Position numbers and translations under genes: made by a program
In this document: piece by piece, positions 11,100 to 21,550 of the stretch
Position numbering within the stretch: position 1 is the stretch's first letter
Layout of the letters: every line of letters begins with the position of its first letter
The notes under the pieces: model-generated
What the model was told of the DNA's origin: nothing
Seen by the model: only the letters and a program-made list of their open reading frames with translations
Databases searched by the model: none
Assembly (NCBI GenBank): GCA_023052935.1
Contig: CM041294.1
Coordinates: 14,929,791-14,993,790 of the forward strand
DNA: 64,000 bases
Direction of reading: 5' to 3'
Origin: Piezodorus guildinii
Lineage: Eukaryota > Arthropoda > Insecta > Hemiptera > Pentatomidae

Positions 11100-11613
11100 A
11101 ATATCAAACGTATCCAATCCTTCCAATCCAAATTCCTTCGAACAATATTTAATGCTCCTTATTACGTTACCAACTGTACCCTACACCATGACCTTAATAT
11201 TTCATTTATTTTAGACCTGGTACCATCCAAATTCTCCAAATTCCATCAGAACCTTCTTCATCATCCTAATCTAAGATCAATCCCTCTCCAGCTCCACCCA
11301 TCCCTACAATCCTCCTCAAAGATTGAAACGGCAGTGGCCCCGCGACGTTTTGTAAACATTTATACTGGAGTTCTGACACTGGTCAGGTCCTCCACTCATG
11401 TACTGTATGTTTGTGGCTATCGCGCCCTAACTCAGCCTCCACTGGCTACACCAGTGATGCGGCTGAGAGAGTGGCGCTGGGATCTTAAGGAGTCTGGGGT
11501 CCCTTTAGCAGATTGTTTGCATGATGTTTATTTATTTCCAAACTTTGTATTTATCTCTACTACAGGTTGTTGTTTTGATTGGTTTGTTGTTTTTATTTAT
11601 TGTTATTTTTTTT

Positions 11614-11679
<66 letters not shown>

Positions 11680-11720
11680 AATTTATTTATTTCCAATTTT
11701 ATGTAATTTGACCTTATTTA
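11100..11720 (+). pseudogene. NLR-2 non-LTR retrotransposon, C-terminus and 3' UTR
   Basis: Reads as the C-terminal end of an RT ORF (NIKRIQSFQSKFLRTIFNAP, YYVTNCTLHHDLNI, LVPSKFSKFHQN, then a YNPPQRLKRQWPRD-like end near 11350), with frame breaks. A 3' UTR follows with GTATGTTTGTGGCTA and CGCCCTAACTCAGCCTCCACTGG, shared with 13880-14040 and 18085-18170. The UTR contains a (TA)n tract (11616-11677), as in the 13521 copy. It is 5' truncated and dead, and related to NLR-1 at the protein level. Confidence 0.75.
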
Positions 11721-12017
11721 TTTCCATCTAATGTTTAAATACTATTTTTCATAACAGATCAAATTTTTAAAGAAATGAAAGAAAATTTCTCTTGAACTTG
11801 AACAAAGATTTCTTTCTTTAACACAAGTAATTATTTTATACGTTATCGGCCATCTTTATTGTTGTAGTGCATTTTCAAACATATTTAAATAATATTGTCT
11901 ATTAATGTTATATTATTGATTAATATCTTAAAGCTTCATAACAAATAAACCTTCAAGAGTAACGGTGAAACAAAAAAAATGAAAATTGTAAAATTTATTA
12001 AAAAAATGACATATGTT
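11721..12017. other. No recognised feature
   Basis: AT-rich sequence without a coding or repeat signal that I could identify. Confidence 0.35.
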
Positions 12018-12031
12018 CAAAGAATCAAATA

Positions 12032-12798
12032 GAATAGAATGAGTTTATTTGTCTTTGGGGGTTCCCCATACAAATAGAGTCTGGTCAGGCTATACATTAC
12101 AAACAGTAATTAATAACAATTATAAGTAATAAACATGAAACGGAACAAATCACATCTTATCTTGGCATTGTTAATTGTGGAACAATATCTAGTTCTTCGT
12201 ATAGTTTTCGAAGTTCCTCGTTTGTCTTCATCCGCCAGCGTTCTCCTTCTTTTTAGGGCCAAAAATCTTTCTGGAGATTTTTCCCTCCCACATATTTAAC
12301 AGCCTTTTGTCGTTGCGTATCAGCGTCTAGGGTTCACTTTCAAAGATGACCACTGCATGAATGAAGTGCAATACGTTTTTATTTTTAGTGCTCTGGATAT
12401 ATTTCGGTTTCGAAAAAAATAACATCGAATGCCAGCTGTCGGCCATGTCTTAATTTCTTCACATTTCTTAATATCCTCCGTGATAACAGTGCCCAAATAC
12501 TTAAAATACAGTACTCTCTTGTAACGATATCCAGCCTGCTCGATATCGTTTATCGATATATTTATATACCTGTTTCCTTCTCCCTCTCTGCTAGTCCTCA
12601 TATATTTAATTTATTTCCTTAATAATAACAAGTCCTCTTTTAATATCCAGAATTTTATTTAAAACGTTTAACATTGATTTTAACAAGGAAGGAAAGTGAT
12701 AGTCGTTTGTTTTTTGTTTGTTTATTTATTTAACCTCCCTTAATGCTGCTGTGGCTAATCGGACGATGCTACAGTAGGAGTCCAAACTATTGACTATC
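12032..12798 (-). mobile_element. NLR-7/SINE-A chimeric retro-insertion with 14-bp TSD
   Basis: A 767-bp unit flanked by CAAAGAATCAAATA at 12018-12031 and 12799-12812. Read on the minus strand it starts with a 5'-truncated SINE-A end (12798-12712), continues through about 100 bp, then the C-terminal part of an RT (12601-12150). That part includes NRYINISINDIEQ, FKYLGTVITEDI and RMKTNEELRKLYEELDIVPQ-like residues. It ends with a 3' UTR and an (ATTCT)n tail. TSDs around the whole unit show a single integration. The RT has frameshifts and lacks the palm motifs. Confidence 0.7.
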
Positions 12799-12812
12799 CA
12801 AAGAATCAAATA

Positions 12813-13193
12813 TAGACTAAAGCTTAACATTGAAATTACCTACTATGCACAATTTTGAACCAACGAGGAACCATTGTCATTGTGGAAAGCAAAAAACACT
12901 CTCATAATTTTCCTTTTATTTATTTGTTCGAATCCATCTGTTGGTTCTTTAACACACCGTTAAAATATTATTTCTAAGTAAATATATAGCATCGTAGTAA
13001 CTATTTCTTCATTGGTGTATACTGTGAAAGATATGTACTGTTCATTTTATAGTATGCCTGATGTGGTATAATGTTCATGTATTGAAAGTGTGGTATAATA
13101 AATTTTTAATTATTTCTTTTTCACTAATAATACTCATATTTATTTACGTAAATAAAAAAAAAAATGCATTTATTATCATAAAAATCTGGTGCG
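12813..13193. other. No recognised feature
   Basis: AT-rich spacer before HLE copy 2; no coding signal. Confidence 0.35.
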
Positions 13194-14161
13194 GGCAACA
13201 CACGACTTTCACTTACCTCAGTTTTTAAAATCGATTGAAGAATTTTCAAATACATTTAGACATAAATAATCTATTTATATTTTTATCAACAACGATCAGT
13301 TAGTTTCATCGGTTTTTTATCACTCTCCATTAATTTTTACGATTCCGTGTATTAGATAATATTTTGTCTAACATCTTTAGCTATCCAACGGTATATTATA
13401 CATCTATACTACTATTCTTGTGTTCAAAAACAAAAATTCATTAAAAGATATTTTTTTCTCTTTTCTCCTTTAATTGCTTTATAATATTCGCTCAGCTTGC
13501 ATATTTATCCGTTATTTATCTACATTTGACAACAAATTACTAATATACAAGACAGTACTGAAACCTATATGGACTTACGGACTTGAACTGTGGGGGACAG
13601 CTAAACATTCTAACATCAAACGCATCCAATCCTTCCAATCCAAAGTCCTCCGAACAATATTTAATGCTCCTTATTACGTTACCAACTGTACCCTACACCA
13701 TGACCTTAATATTCCATTTGTTTTAGACCTGGTACCATCCAAATTTTCCAAATTTCATCAGAACCTTAGTCATCATCCTAACCCTCTAGCGCAATCCCTA
13801 TCCAGTACCACCCATCCCTACAATCCTCCTCGAAGATTGAAACGGCAGTGGCCACGAGACGTATTGTAAACATTTAAACTGGAGTTCTGCCAATGGTCAG
13901 ATCCTCCACTCATGTACGGTATGTTTGTGGCTACAGCGCCCTAACTCAGCCTCCACTGGCTCAGACCAGTGATGCGGCTGAGATAGAGGCGCTGGGATCT
14001 CTTGGATTCCGCGTGCTGGGGTCCCTTTAGCAATTGTATATATTTTATATAGTTATGGTTGTGTGTAAGATGTTTATTTATTTGCCAAATTTTTATTTAT
14101 CTCAATAATAGGTTGTTGTTTCGATTTGTTTTGTTTTTATATTTATTATTATTATTTTATC

Positions 14162-14215
<54 letters not shown>

Positions 14216-14822
14216 TTATTTATTTTCTATTTTATGTAATTTGACTACTATTATTATTTTCTGTATATATAGTATGAATGTGTTCTCTTATCAATATTAT
14301 TATTGTTCATTTTGTAACAAATTGTAATAAATCTCAATAAAAAAAATAAAAAAATCCGTTATTTATCAATGCCACGACGATGGGCCTTTTTTTTTTTTAA
14401 ATCTACAAAATCAAAGATACTTTATAGGAAGAAAAATTAAAATATCGGCATTTAAGCCCTGTCAGACTATTTCAATCAGAATGAAACCTACATGATGTTA
14501 AAGCCCAATCAATTTTACATCGATATAGCGAGTTTAATCAAAATCGTTAAAGCCGTTTTTTCAGAAAATCGTAAAAAGGGGCTAATTTCATGGTATAAAG
14601 TAGATCTTCCGGTCAGCTGATTTCGATGAAAAAGGTTCTGTAACATCTCGGGCGTATATTTGTATGAAATTTCAGTTTCATAGGACTTTTGTTTTAAGCA
14701 CGGGAGTTACCACACACACAGACCTTTTTGCGGGACTTGGTCATTTGGACTCTGGAGACGAAAATTTTCGCGATCGCAATACTTTCTCATACTATATATT
14801 TCATACATAGGTAAGTGAAAGT
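13194..14822 (+). mobile_element. HLE copy 2, split by an NLR-2 insertion
   Basis: The 5' part (13194-13520) and 3' part (14354-14822) together make a complete HLE. They carry the ATCTGGTGCGGGC start and an end GGTAAGTGAAAGT. The break is an 833-bp NLR-2 retro-insertion with a 14-bp TSD. Copy 3 follows head-to-tail after only six A residues. Confidence 0.75.
13521..14353 (+). pseudogene. NLR-2 retro-insertion, 5' truncated, 14-bp TSD
   Basis: Flanked by ATCCGTTATTTATC at 13507-13520 and 14354-14367, so both ends are exact. The coding part (to 13869) reads TFDNKLLIYKTVLKPIWTYG, LELWGTAKHSN, KVLRTIFNAPYYVTN, DLNIPFVLDL and ends PPRRLKRQWPRDVL with a stop: an intact C-terminus of a Jockey-like RT, open from the truncation point. 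The 3' UTR carries (TA)n at 14163-14212 and ends in AATAAA followed by an A-rich tail. Because it is open, it is probably younger than the other NLR-2 copies. The palm domain is absent. Confidence 0.85.
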
Positions 14823-14828
14823 AAAAAA

Positions 14829-15643
14829 ATCCGGTGCGGGCAACACACGACTTTCACTTACCTCCGTTTTATAAATCGATTAAAAAAGTTTCAAATACAG
14901 TTAGAGATAAAAATTATTAAAACTATTAAGGAATTAATTAAATTGAATTTCTATAGAAACATGTGTTTTATTAAAAAATCTATTATATTATTATCTGAAA
15001 TAATCAGTTAGTTTTATCTTCTTTTCATCACTCTCTGTTAACTTTTAAAAGCTTGTGTATGAGATAATATTTTTACTAAAATCTTTAGCTTTCCAACGGT
15101 ATATCATACATGTATATTACTGCTCTTATGTTCAAAAACAAAAAAATTACATTAAAAACATATTTTTTCTGTTTTCTCCTCTAGTTGGGTATCGAATTCA
15201 TTCAATTTATATATTTACCTGTTATTCATCAGTATTAACAAGATAATATAGTTATTTTTATAGAATTTACAAAATTAAAGGTATTTTAAGGGAAGAAAAA
15301 TTTAAAATATCGGCATTTAAGCCCTGTCAGGCCATTTTAATCAGAATGAAACCTACATAATATTAATTATATTATAAATCGAAAAAAGATGCAAAATGCA
15401 TGGTATAAAGTGCCTCTTCTGGTAAGCTCATTTTGATGGAAAAAGTTTTGTCTCGTCTCGGGCGTATAGTTGTCTTAAATATGAAATATCAGTTTCATAG
15501 GACTTACCGTTTAAGCACGGGAGTTACCACACACACACACAGACCTTTTTGCGGGACTAGGTCATTTGGACTCTGGAGACGAAAATTTTCGCGATCGCAA
15601 TACTTTCCCTTACTATATATTTCATATATAGGTAAGTGAAAGT
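14829..15643 (+). mobile_element. HLE copy 3 (tandem partner of copy 2)
   Basis: Starts ATCCGGTGCGGGCAACACAC and ends ATATAGGTAAGTGAAAGT; an internal deletion near 15370 removes the TTTTACATCGATATAG block. It is head-to-tail with copy 2, separated by AAAAAA. Confidence 0.75.
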
Positions 15644-16214
15644 AAAAAAAAACAAATATGAATAACCAAGATGTTTTATGCCTTAATAAAAATGAATCAA
15701 ACATTATTTCACTCAGCAATTTTCAAATACATCATAATAATTTTATTTGGCGAAGAAAAATTAAAACTATGAAACGCGCCAAGAACGTAGAATAATTCAT
15801 CAAAGAAAATAATAAACGGATTAGGTTTTTAAAACACATTAATCTCGACGGATGAAATGAAGGACGGCCTTATCTGAGAAGTGCTTCTGCTACGATTTCA
15901 GAGCGATCGTTCTAAACTTGAAGGCGATAAGCTATCAGGGAAGGCTAAGTGTAGCTGATTTGACACAAGATGGTTGATAAAGAGGATAAGTAATGGTCAA
16001 TTAATTAAAATGATGCATGATTAATTAATAAATAAAGTGCTTCGATAACAAGGAAATAGGGTTAAGTTATCACTCAATATAAGCGGCAAGCTTATGTTAT
16101 TAAGATATTTATCGATTTATAAACTACGTAAATATCATATAGAGGGAAAGTAAACCAAGAACAATATTTGATAAATATCCTCACAACGAGTATCAGGAAT
16201 ATGGGAAAGATTGA
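15644..16214. other. No recognised feature
   Basis: AT-rich sequence without coding or repeat homology that I could identify in the window. Confidence 0.35.
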
Positions 16215-16840
16215 GAATAATCTGAAACATTGTGGTTTATTTTTTTCAATAATCACCCTTTGAAATCGACCAAAAAAAAAATAAAAACATTACACGTGCT
16301 CAAAATTTGAGAGCTTACGTTTCAAGGTGCGTAGAATCCGAATAACGATGATCCTAACACCTAGACGTTGATATCAGCTGGTTAGTTTTAAAATTCCGGC
16401 CGATTAAAAGGATTTTATTCAACAACTCAGTTATTTTTGAAGATAGAGAAAAGATTTATAAGGGATTTTTAATTTAAAAAAAAACCGCGAATAATTTTAT
16501 GAAAGTGAAAAAAGAAAAGAAAAAAAATTGAAATTTTACACATTAATACGCTCATAAAAGCTCGGTAAAAAGAAAAAAAAAAAAAATTCGCCAATATATA
16601 CGCTTGTAACTGCTTTATTTTCGAAAAAAACGCAAATAATTATATAAAAGAAAAAATTGAAAATAAAATAAACCGCAAAATAAAAATAAAAAACGCAAAT
16701 GATTATATAAAAGAAAATAAACCAAAAAATGATATTTTTCACATAAATACGCTTATAACTCAGTTATTTTTGAAGATAGAGAAAAGTGTGTATTCGTATA
16801 GCGTTTTAGAATCAGTAAAGCGCGATAAATAAAAAAATAG
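16215..16840. repeat. Unclassified repeat U1, second copy
   Basis: Shares with 4930-5550 the blocks GTGCGTAGAATCCGAATAACG, AACGATGATCCTAACACCTAG, TTGATATCAGC, AGTTATTTTTGAAGATAGAG and GTAAAGCGCGATAAATAAA. Internally expanded and A-rich; no protein. Confidence 0.5.
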
Positions 16841-16893
16841 AATTAAATTTAAAAAAATATTTCATATGTATAATCAAGTAACAGATTGTAATA

Positions 16894-17103
16894 ATAATCG
16901 GGAGCGGCGTGGTCTAGTGCGTAGAGCGCTAGTCTACTGTGCTTCGGGTCCTGGGTTCGAATCCCGACTGTGGTGGAATATTATTTAGTCTGTTATTTAA
17001 GTTGGGGGGTGATCCTAGGGTATGGAGACCCTACTGGGGCGCACCCAGCCTCAAGGTAGGTACCCAAAAAAAGGGGGAAAAACCTGACGGCTGAGCGTGA
17101 TTT
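16894..17103 (+). mobile_element. SINE-B copy, 3' shortened
   Basis: A tRNA-derived SINE. The head starts GGGAGCGGCGTGG with A box TGGTCTAGTGC and B box GGTTCGAATCC. The body has GGGTATGGAGACCCTNCTGGGGC and AAAACCTGACGGCTGAGCGTGAT. It lacks the usual final third. TSDs AGATTGTAATA lie at 16883-16893 and 17104-17114. Confidence 0.85.
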
Positions 17104-17277
17104 AGATTGTAATAGCTGTAATCACACCGAAAAATCGGTTTGTATTTAAGATAGAGAAAAATCGAAAAGATTTTCATGATCAAGACAACGCGATGAACAA
17201 AGTGCAAAAAAAAAAAAATAATAAATAAAAAAAAAAAATCATCTTATATGGACAAGCCACAACTTTTAAGAGATTTG

Positions 17278-17457
17278 GATTTATTTTATTTAATTTATTT
17301 ATTATATTTTATTTTTGGTTGTTGACTGACGCCTTTCAGCTCACACAACCACCCTGAAGAAGGCCTATAATTTAGGCCGAAACGTCGGCACCAATAAATT
17401 AAGTTTACGCTTAATTGTGTGTTAAATTGACTGCACCCTCAACCAACTTCTCTCATA
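17278..17457 (+). mobile_element. PLF single unit (180 bp) with 11-bp TSD
   Basis: Flanked by TAAGAGATTTG at 17267-17277 and 17458-17468. It contains a perfect stem GGCCTA/TAGGCC placed between CCCTGAAGA and GAAACGTCGGC (17354-17389), the clearest hammerhead-like core in the window. It ends with TTAATTGTGTGTTAAATTGA, CTGCACCCTCAACCAACTTC. That tail recurs at 27855-27900 and 6958-6985. There is no ORF. The long TSD shows retro-insertion; the Penelope-like assignment is inference. Confidence 0.65.
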
Positions 17458-17499
17458 TAAGAGATTTGATTCCCTGATAACTCGGTTATATGATTGATG

Positions 17500-17745
17500 A
17501 AGATAAAATTTAAGTTTTTCTGAAATCAGGAAATTTTATTTGAATCATTTGAATGAAAATCGATAAAAAAAGAAAAGGAAATAGTAACGCAGTCCTGTAT
17601 AATTGCTTTTCGTTTATTATTTTCAATACTCAACCTTTGTAATCGAACAAAAAAAAAAAAAAAAAAAAAATTACCCCTGCTCAAAATATGAGAGCTTACG
17701 TTTCAAGATGCGTAGAATCCGAATAACGAATAAAAAAAAAATCTG
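17500..17745. repeat. U1 fragment
   Basis: CTCAAAATNTGAGAGCTTACG, TTTCAAGATGCGTAGAATCC and flanking A-runs repeat the block at 16290-16345. No coding content. Confidence 0.4.
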
Positions 17746-18052
17746 TTTCTCCTGGTAAATAAATGAATAAATACAAACAATTATTAATAACCTAATATTG
17801 TTATTTGGAAATAATAAACCATTATGTAATGATTTGCAGCGTTTTTTCACTTACTACAGAATTGAAAAATATACAACCGCTTCTCGAAAATATTCTTTTT
17901 AGTTTATTTTGGACTCAACTTCTTGATTTATAAAGATTTCAGTTAGTCAGATGTTTCTTTTTATTTTTCAAGGATTTTTTTTTTACATGAACTTCATAAG
18001 TTTTTCAGACAAAATCTTATAGGACTAAGTATATCGAAACAAATAACTTTCC

Positions 18053-18078
18053 GAATTGAGGCGTTGATTACCTAAACT
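18053..18078. mobile_element. MITE-G decayed terminus
   Basis: AATTGAGGCGTTGATTACC resembles the MITE-G TIR with several changes. No mate end was found. Confidence 0.25.
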
Positions 18079-18084
18079 AAGAGT

Positions 18085-18400
18085 GTGTGGCTAGACCTCA
18101 CTCAGTCTCCACTGGCTTGACTCAGAGGCGCTAGGATCTCCTGACGTTGGGCCTCGGCATCCATTTCTGGGGTAGTGGTTTGATTCGGTGTTCTCCGGGG
18201 CTGTATGTAAATATTGCATATAGGTATGAATGCGGCCAAGAGTATAATTATTTTATTTTTTCATTTATTTTTAATTTTTTTTTTCTATTTGTTATTTAAG
18301 TTTACATATTTTATTTTTGTTTGTTTCACTCTGTAATTATGGAATGAATGACTTCTTTCAGCTCTAATATATAATATTATTATTAAATAATATTTATTGC
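18085..18400 (+). mobile_element. NLR-2-related 3' UTR fragment
   Basis: GTGTGTGGCTAGACCTCACT, CAGTCTCCACTGGCT and AGGCGCTAGGATCTC align with the NLR-2 3' UTR at 13920-14010. The ORF is missing. The end (near 18400) abuts the minisatellite. Confidence 0.5.
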
Positions 18401-18404
18401 TCAA

Positions 18405-18626
18405 GATAGTGGATAGTGGATAGAGTAGATAGTGGATAGTGGATAGTGGATAGAGTAGATAGTGGATAGTGGATAGTGGATAGAGTAGATAGTGGATAGT
18501 GGATAGTGGATAGAGTAGATAGTGGATAGTGGATAGTGGATAGAGTAGATAGTGGATAGTGGATAGTGGATAGAGTAGATAGTGGATAGTGGATAGTGGA
18601 TAGAGTAGATAGTGGATAGTGGATAG
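18405..18626 (+). repeat. 30-bp minisatellite, about 7.4 copies
   Basis: The unit is three GTGGATA heptamers plus GAGTAGATA, repeated without change. The unit's AGTGGATAGAG matches the SINE-B A-box region (CTAGTGGATAGAGCGCTAG), and the array runs directly into a SINE-B at TAGTCTACTG. The array therefore appears to have expanded from, and replaced, the head of that SINE. Confidence 0.9.
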
Positions 18627-19630
18627 TCTACTGAGCTCCGGGTCCTGGGTTCGTATCCCGGCTTTGGCAGAATATTATTTATTCTGTTATTTCAGCCGGT
18701 GGGCGACCCACAGTGGGCAATATGACCGATTTAGGTGGACAACATTCTGAAACTTGTCTATATTTAACCTTTGGGGCCCCAGATTACGGAAAAAAAAAAT
18801 ATTTTTTTAAAAAATATAAGAAAAATTATAAAAACGAATTAATTTTTTGACACGATTGGCGAGCGCACAGTGGTCAAACATCAAATTTATTTGCTAAAAT
18901 CAAAAACTTCCTTATAATTTACGTTTGAAGTCCCAGAATACAGGAAAAATAATACAAAAAATCTAATTATGGCTCGGAGTTGCTAAAACCTGCTAATAGA
19001 TTTATTTTATATGATTTTGGAAATTCTTGAAATTATAGCTTGTAAAACTTTTGATTCTGAGTGTTGTGTCTGAAAAAAATTATTTATCATCCAAAACGCA
19101 ACAATTCTTTGTATTATCCAAAGACTAGAAGGATTGGTAAAACAAATCCTACAAACAAATCCTTGGGGTAACTTGGGGGTTATATAGTTTTTCGTTATTG
19201 AATAGGGGCATACATTTACAAATTGCTAAATTAATATGTGAGATTGCAATGTATATTCAATAACGAGTTTGCAAATATCATGTCTTAACTGTCTCAGCAA
19301 TGTCCATTGTTAAATAAAAGCAAAAAGACTTTGGTCTAAATACACCTTGAACACAATAAATGACCATCGAATAAAGATAATCCCACTGCCGGTTATTAGG
19401 CACTTGTGCGGACAGGAATATTCACTCATTTACTATTTATTTGTAAACACGGTATGGCGGAAAATATTAGTATTAAGAGTCTTGTCTACTAATAATAAAA
19501 AGGTGAAGCAGTGGAAAATTGCAATGTTTTTACTTTTATTAATTTTTACGTGATTTTGCCCACAGTGCGACCCTAGGGTATGGAGACCCTCCTGGGGCAG
19601 ACCCAGCCTCTATAAAATGGGTACCCAAAA
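18627..19630 (+). mobile_element. SINE-B copy split by a Transib-like element
   Basis: SINE-B left part 18627-18708 (B box GGTTCGTATCC, then CAGCCGGTGGGCGACC) and right part 19568-19630 (CGACCCTAGGGTATGGAGAC to GGGTACCCAAAA). The SINE reads continuously if the 859-bp insert and one CGACC copy are removed. Its 5' head is replaced by the minisatellite. Confidence 0.8.
18709..19567. mobile_element. Transib-like DNA transposon, non-autonomous (859 bp)
   Basis: The left end is CACAGTGGGCAATAT; the reverse complement of the right end is CACTGTGGGCAAAAT. A 5-bp GC-rich duplication, CGACC, flanks it (18704-18708, 19568-19572), cutting SINE-B. Five-bp GC-rich TSDs with CACNNTG ends are characteristic of the Transib superfamily, and CACAGTG equals the V(D)J recombination-signal heptamer. 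The insert has no convincing transposase; a 68-residue minus-free frame at 19347-19553 is not recognisable. An internal CACAGTGG occurs at 18866-18873. Excluding hAT rests on the 5-bp rather than 8-bp TSD. Confidence 0.6.
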
Positions 19631-19632
19631 GT

Positions 19633-20285
19633 ACATTCGGCAACTTCAATACGTATTAGACAAACGTTCAAACCTCCCACTTTAGGGATCACTTGTAGCT
19701 GGGTGGTTAGTATAACAGCCTCCTATGCCAAAGGTCACGGGTTCAAACCCGCAGGTGGTCCTAGTATTTTTTAATGGGAGTAAAAAATCCTTAGTTATGC
19801 CGTCCTTTAGTCCTTTAGTTATGACGTTAAAAAGGTGGTCCCGAGCCTGTGCGATGTCAGGTACTCGTTAAAGATTCCTATCCTAATAAAACCTGGGTAA
19901 GCAAAATTTAGGACTCCCAATGTAGCATCGTCCGATTAGCCATAGTAGCATAAAGTGACATTAAATAATATAGAAACCTCCCACTTATTCAAACTACAAA
20001 CGGTTTATTTACATAGCTACATAAAGCCATTCTGGATTTACGAAATTGCGTTTTGGGGCTCTACTAAACTATCAAACTCATTTTGTATCCAATTCTTACA
20101 ATACAAACTCCTTCGTGAAATCCTCAAAGCTCCTTACTTTGTCACAAATAAACCCATCCATAATAACTTTTGTCACATATGCTGCTGATTTTGCCCGAAC
20201 GAGGTACCATTTCTTGTATGACAAACTCTCTTCCATTCCTGATAAATCTCGGAGACGTCTGAAAATAAGATGACTTAAAGACTCT
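19633..20285 (+). pseudogene. NLR-1 RT C-terminal fragment, split by SINE-A
   Basis: The left piece (19633-19669) encodes an FRNFNTY-TNVQTSHL-like stretch. The right piece (19987-20285) reads IKPFWIYEIAFWGSTKLSN, IQFLQYKLLREILKAPYFV, TNKPIHNNF and DFARTRYHFLYDKLSS before decaying at a RRLKIR remnant. The order matches NLR-1 at 42500-42960. Frameshifts and a premature end make it non-functional. Confidence 0.7.
19683..19973 (+). mobile_element. SINE-A copy with 13-bp TSD
   Basis: Plus-strand copy. It starts AGGGATCACTTGTAGCTGGG, has B box GGTTCAAACCC, a small internal duplication around CCTTTAGTTATG, and ends ACATTAAATAATA. TSDs AAACCTCCCACTT lie at 19670-19682 and 19974-19986. It is inserted in an NLR-1 RT fragment. 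Confidence 0.9.
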
Positions 20286-20532
20286 CTGGTTTGGAATATT
20301 TTTTAGGATGAAACCAATTGGTAGATTTTCTACATGCACATCATGTAATTCATCTTATGTCAGCTGAATCATCATATTTATGCTAAAATGGTTGAAATTT
20401 CCACAAATAAAAACAAACAAAAAAAAAATTCCTACTTATTCGTAACAAGACTAAGGACACCTAGAACTCAAATTAAAAAGACTGCGCTAGTGTATAAGAC
20501 CCAATTAAAAATAATTAGCAACAATTAAAAAA

Positions 20533-21550
20533 GTCTGGTGCGCGCAACACACGACTTTCACTTATCATCCGTGTTAAAATCAATTAAAGAAATTTTTAAA
20601 TACCATAAGAGATGAAATTAGTTTAAAGAATTAATTAAATTGATTTTTGATAGAAACATGTGTTTTATTATATAATGTATTATGTTATTATCGAAAACAA
20701 CTAGTTAATTTTATCCGCTTTTCATTACTCTCCATTACATTTCACAACATTATACATAAAAGAATATATTTTCTAAAATGTTTAGCTTTCCAACGGTATA
20801 TTATACATATATAATACGGTACTTAAATTTAAAAAAACAAAAATTACATTAAAAAATACTTTTGCACTTTTCTCTTTCAGTTTATTCATTTAACTTATAT
20901 ATTTAGCGGTTTTTAATCAATGATAACAACATGAAATGGTTAACCTTTTTCGAATGTACTTATAAAATTGAAGATACCTTAGAGGAAAAAAAATATTACT
21001 GTTCTTATAAAATAATAAATTGAATTAAACAAATAATTTTTCAGTTTTCTCCTTCAGTTGTTTATAAAATTCGCTCAACGTGCATATTTATCTGTTAATT
21101 ATCAATGGTAACAAGATAATATAGTTATTTTTATAGAATCTACAGAATTAAAGGTACTTTAGATAAAGATAATTTAAAATATCGGCATTTGAGCCCTGTC
21201 GGTCTATTTTAATGAGAATGAAACCTACATCATATTAAAGTTTAATCAAAATCGTTAGAGCCGTTTTTGAGAAAATCGTAAAAACGTGCAAAACGCATGG
21301 TACAAAGCGGCTTTTCTTGTTGACTGATTTTGATAACAACTTTTTTGTAACCTCTCGGGCGTATTGTTGTCTTAAATATGAAATTTCAGTTTCATAGGAC
21401 TTTCCGTTTTTGCGCTGGATTTACAACACACACTCATTTGAACTCAGGAGACCCTTAAACGTGTATTTCCGTTGAAAACTGGAATTCGAAAATTTTCACG
21501 ACCGTAATACTTTCCCTTACAATATATTTCAGATATAGGTAAGTGAAAGT
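20533..21550 (+). mobile_element. HLE copy 4 with internal duplication
   Basis: Starts TCTGGTGCGCGCAACACACG and ends ATAGGTAAGTGAAAGT. The TTTTCTCNTTCAGTT...TATATTTAGC block is present twice (about 20870-20930 and 21045-21110), making it longer than copy 1. Confidence 0.75.

Noticed and set aside
11334..11711. 125-residue plus frame with a hydrophobic C-terminal half
   Set aside because: Lies in the NLR-2 3' UTR and reads through (TA)n; not the RT frame.
15433..15719. Similar short proteins (FHRTYRL, THTHRPFCGT) encoded in several places on both strands
   Set aside because: They fall inside HLE copies, change frame and stop positions between copies, and lack ATG conservation; they reflect conserved non-coding sequence.
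16894..17000. tRNA gene candidates at SINE-B and SINE-A heads
   Set aside because: A and B boxes are present but the acceptor stem does not close and the unit continues into a SINE body with TSDs; these are SINE heads.
18405..18626. CRISPR-like array
   Set aside because: Units are directly contiguous 30-bp tandem copies without spacers, in a eukaryotic repeat context.
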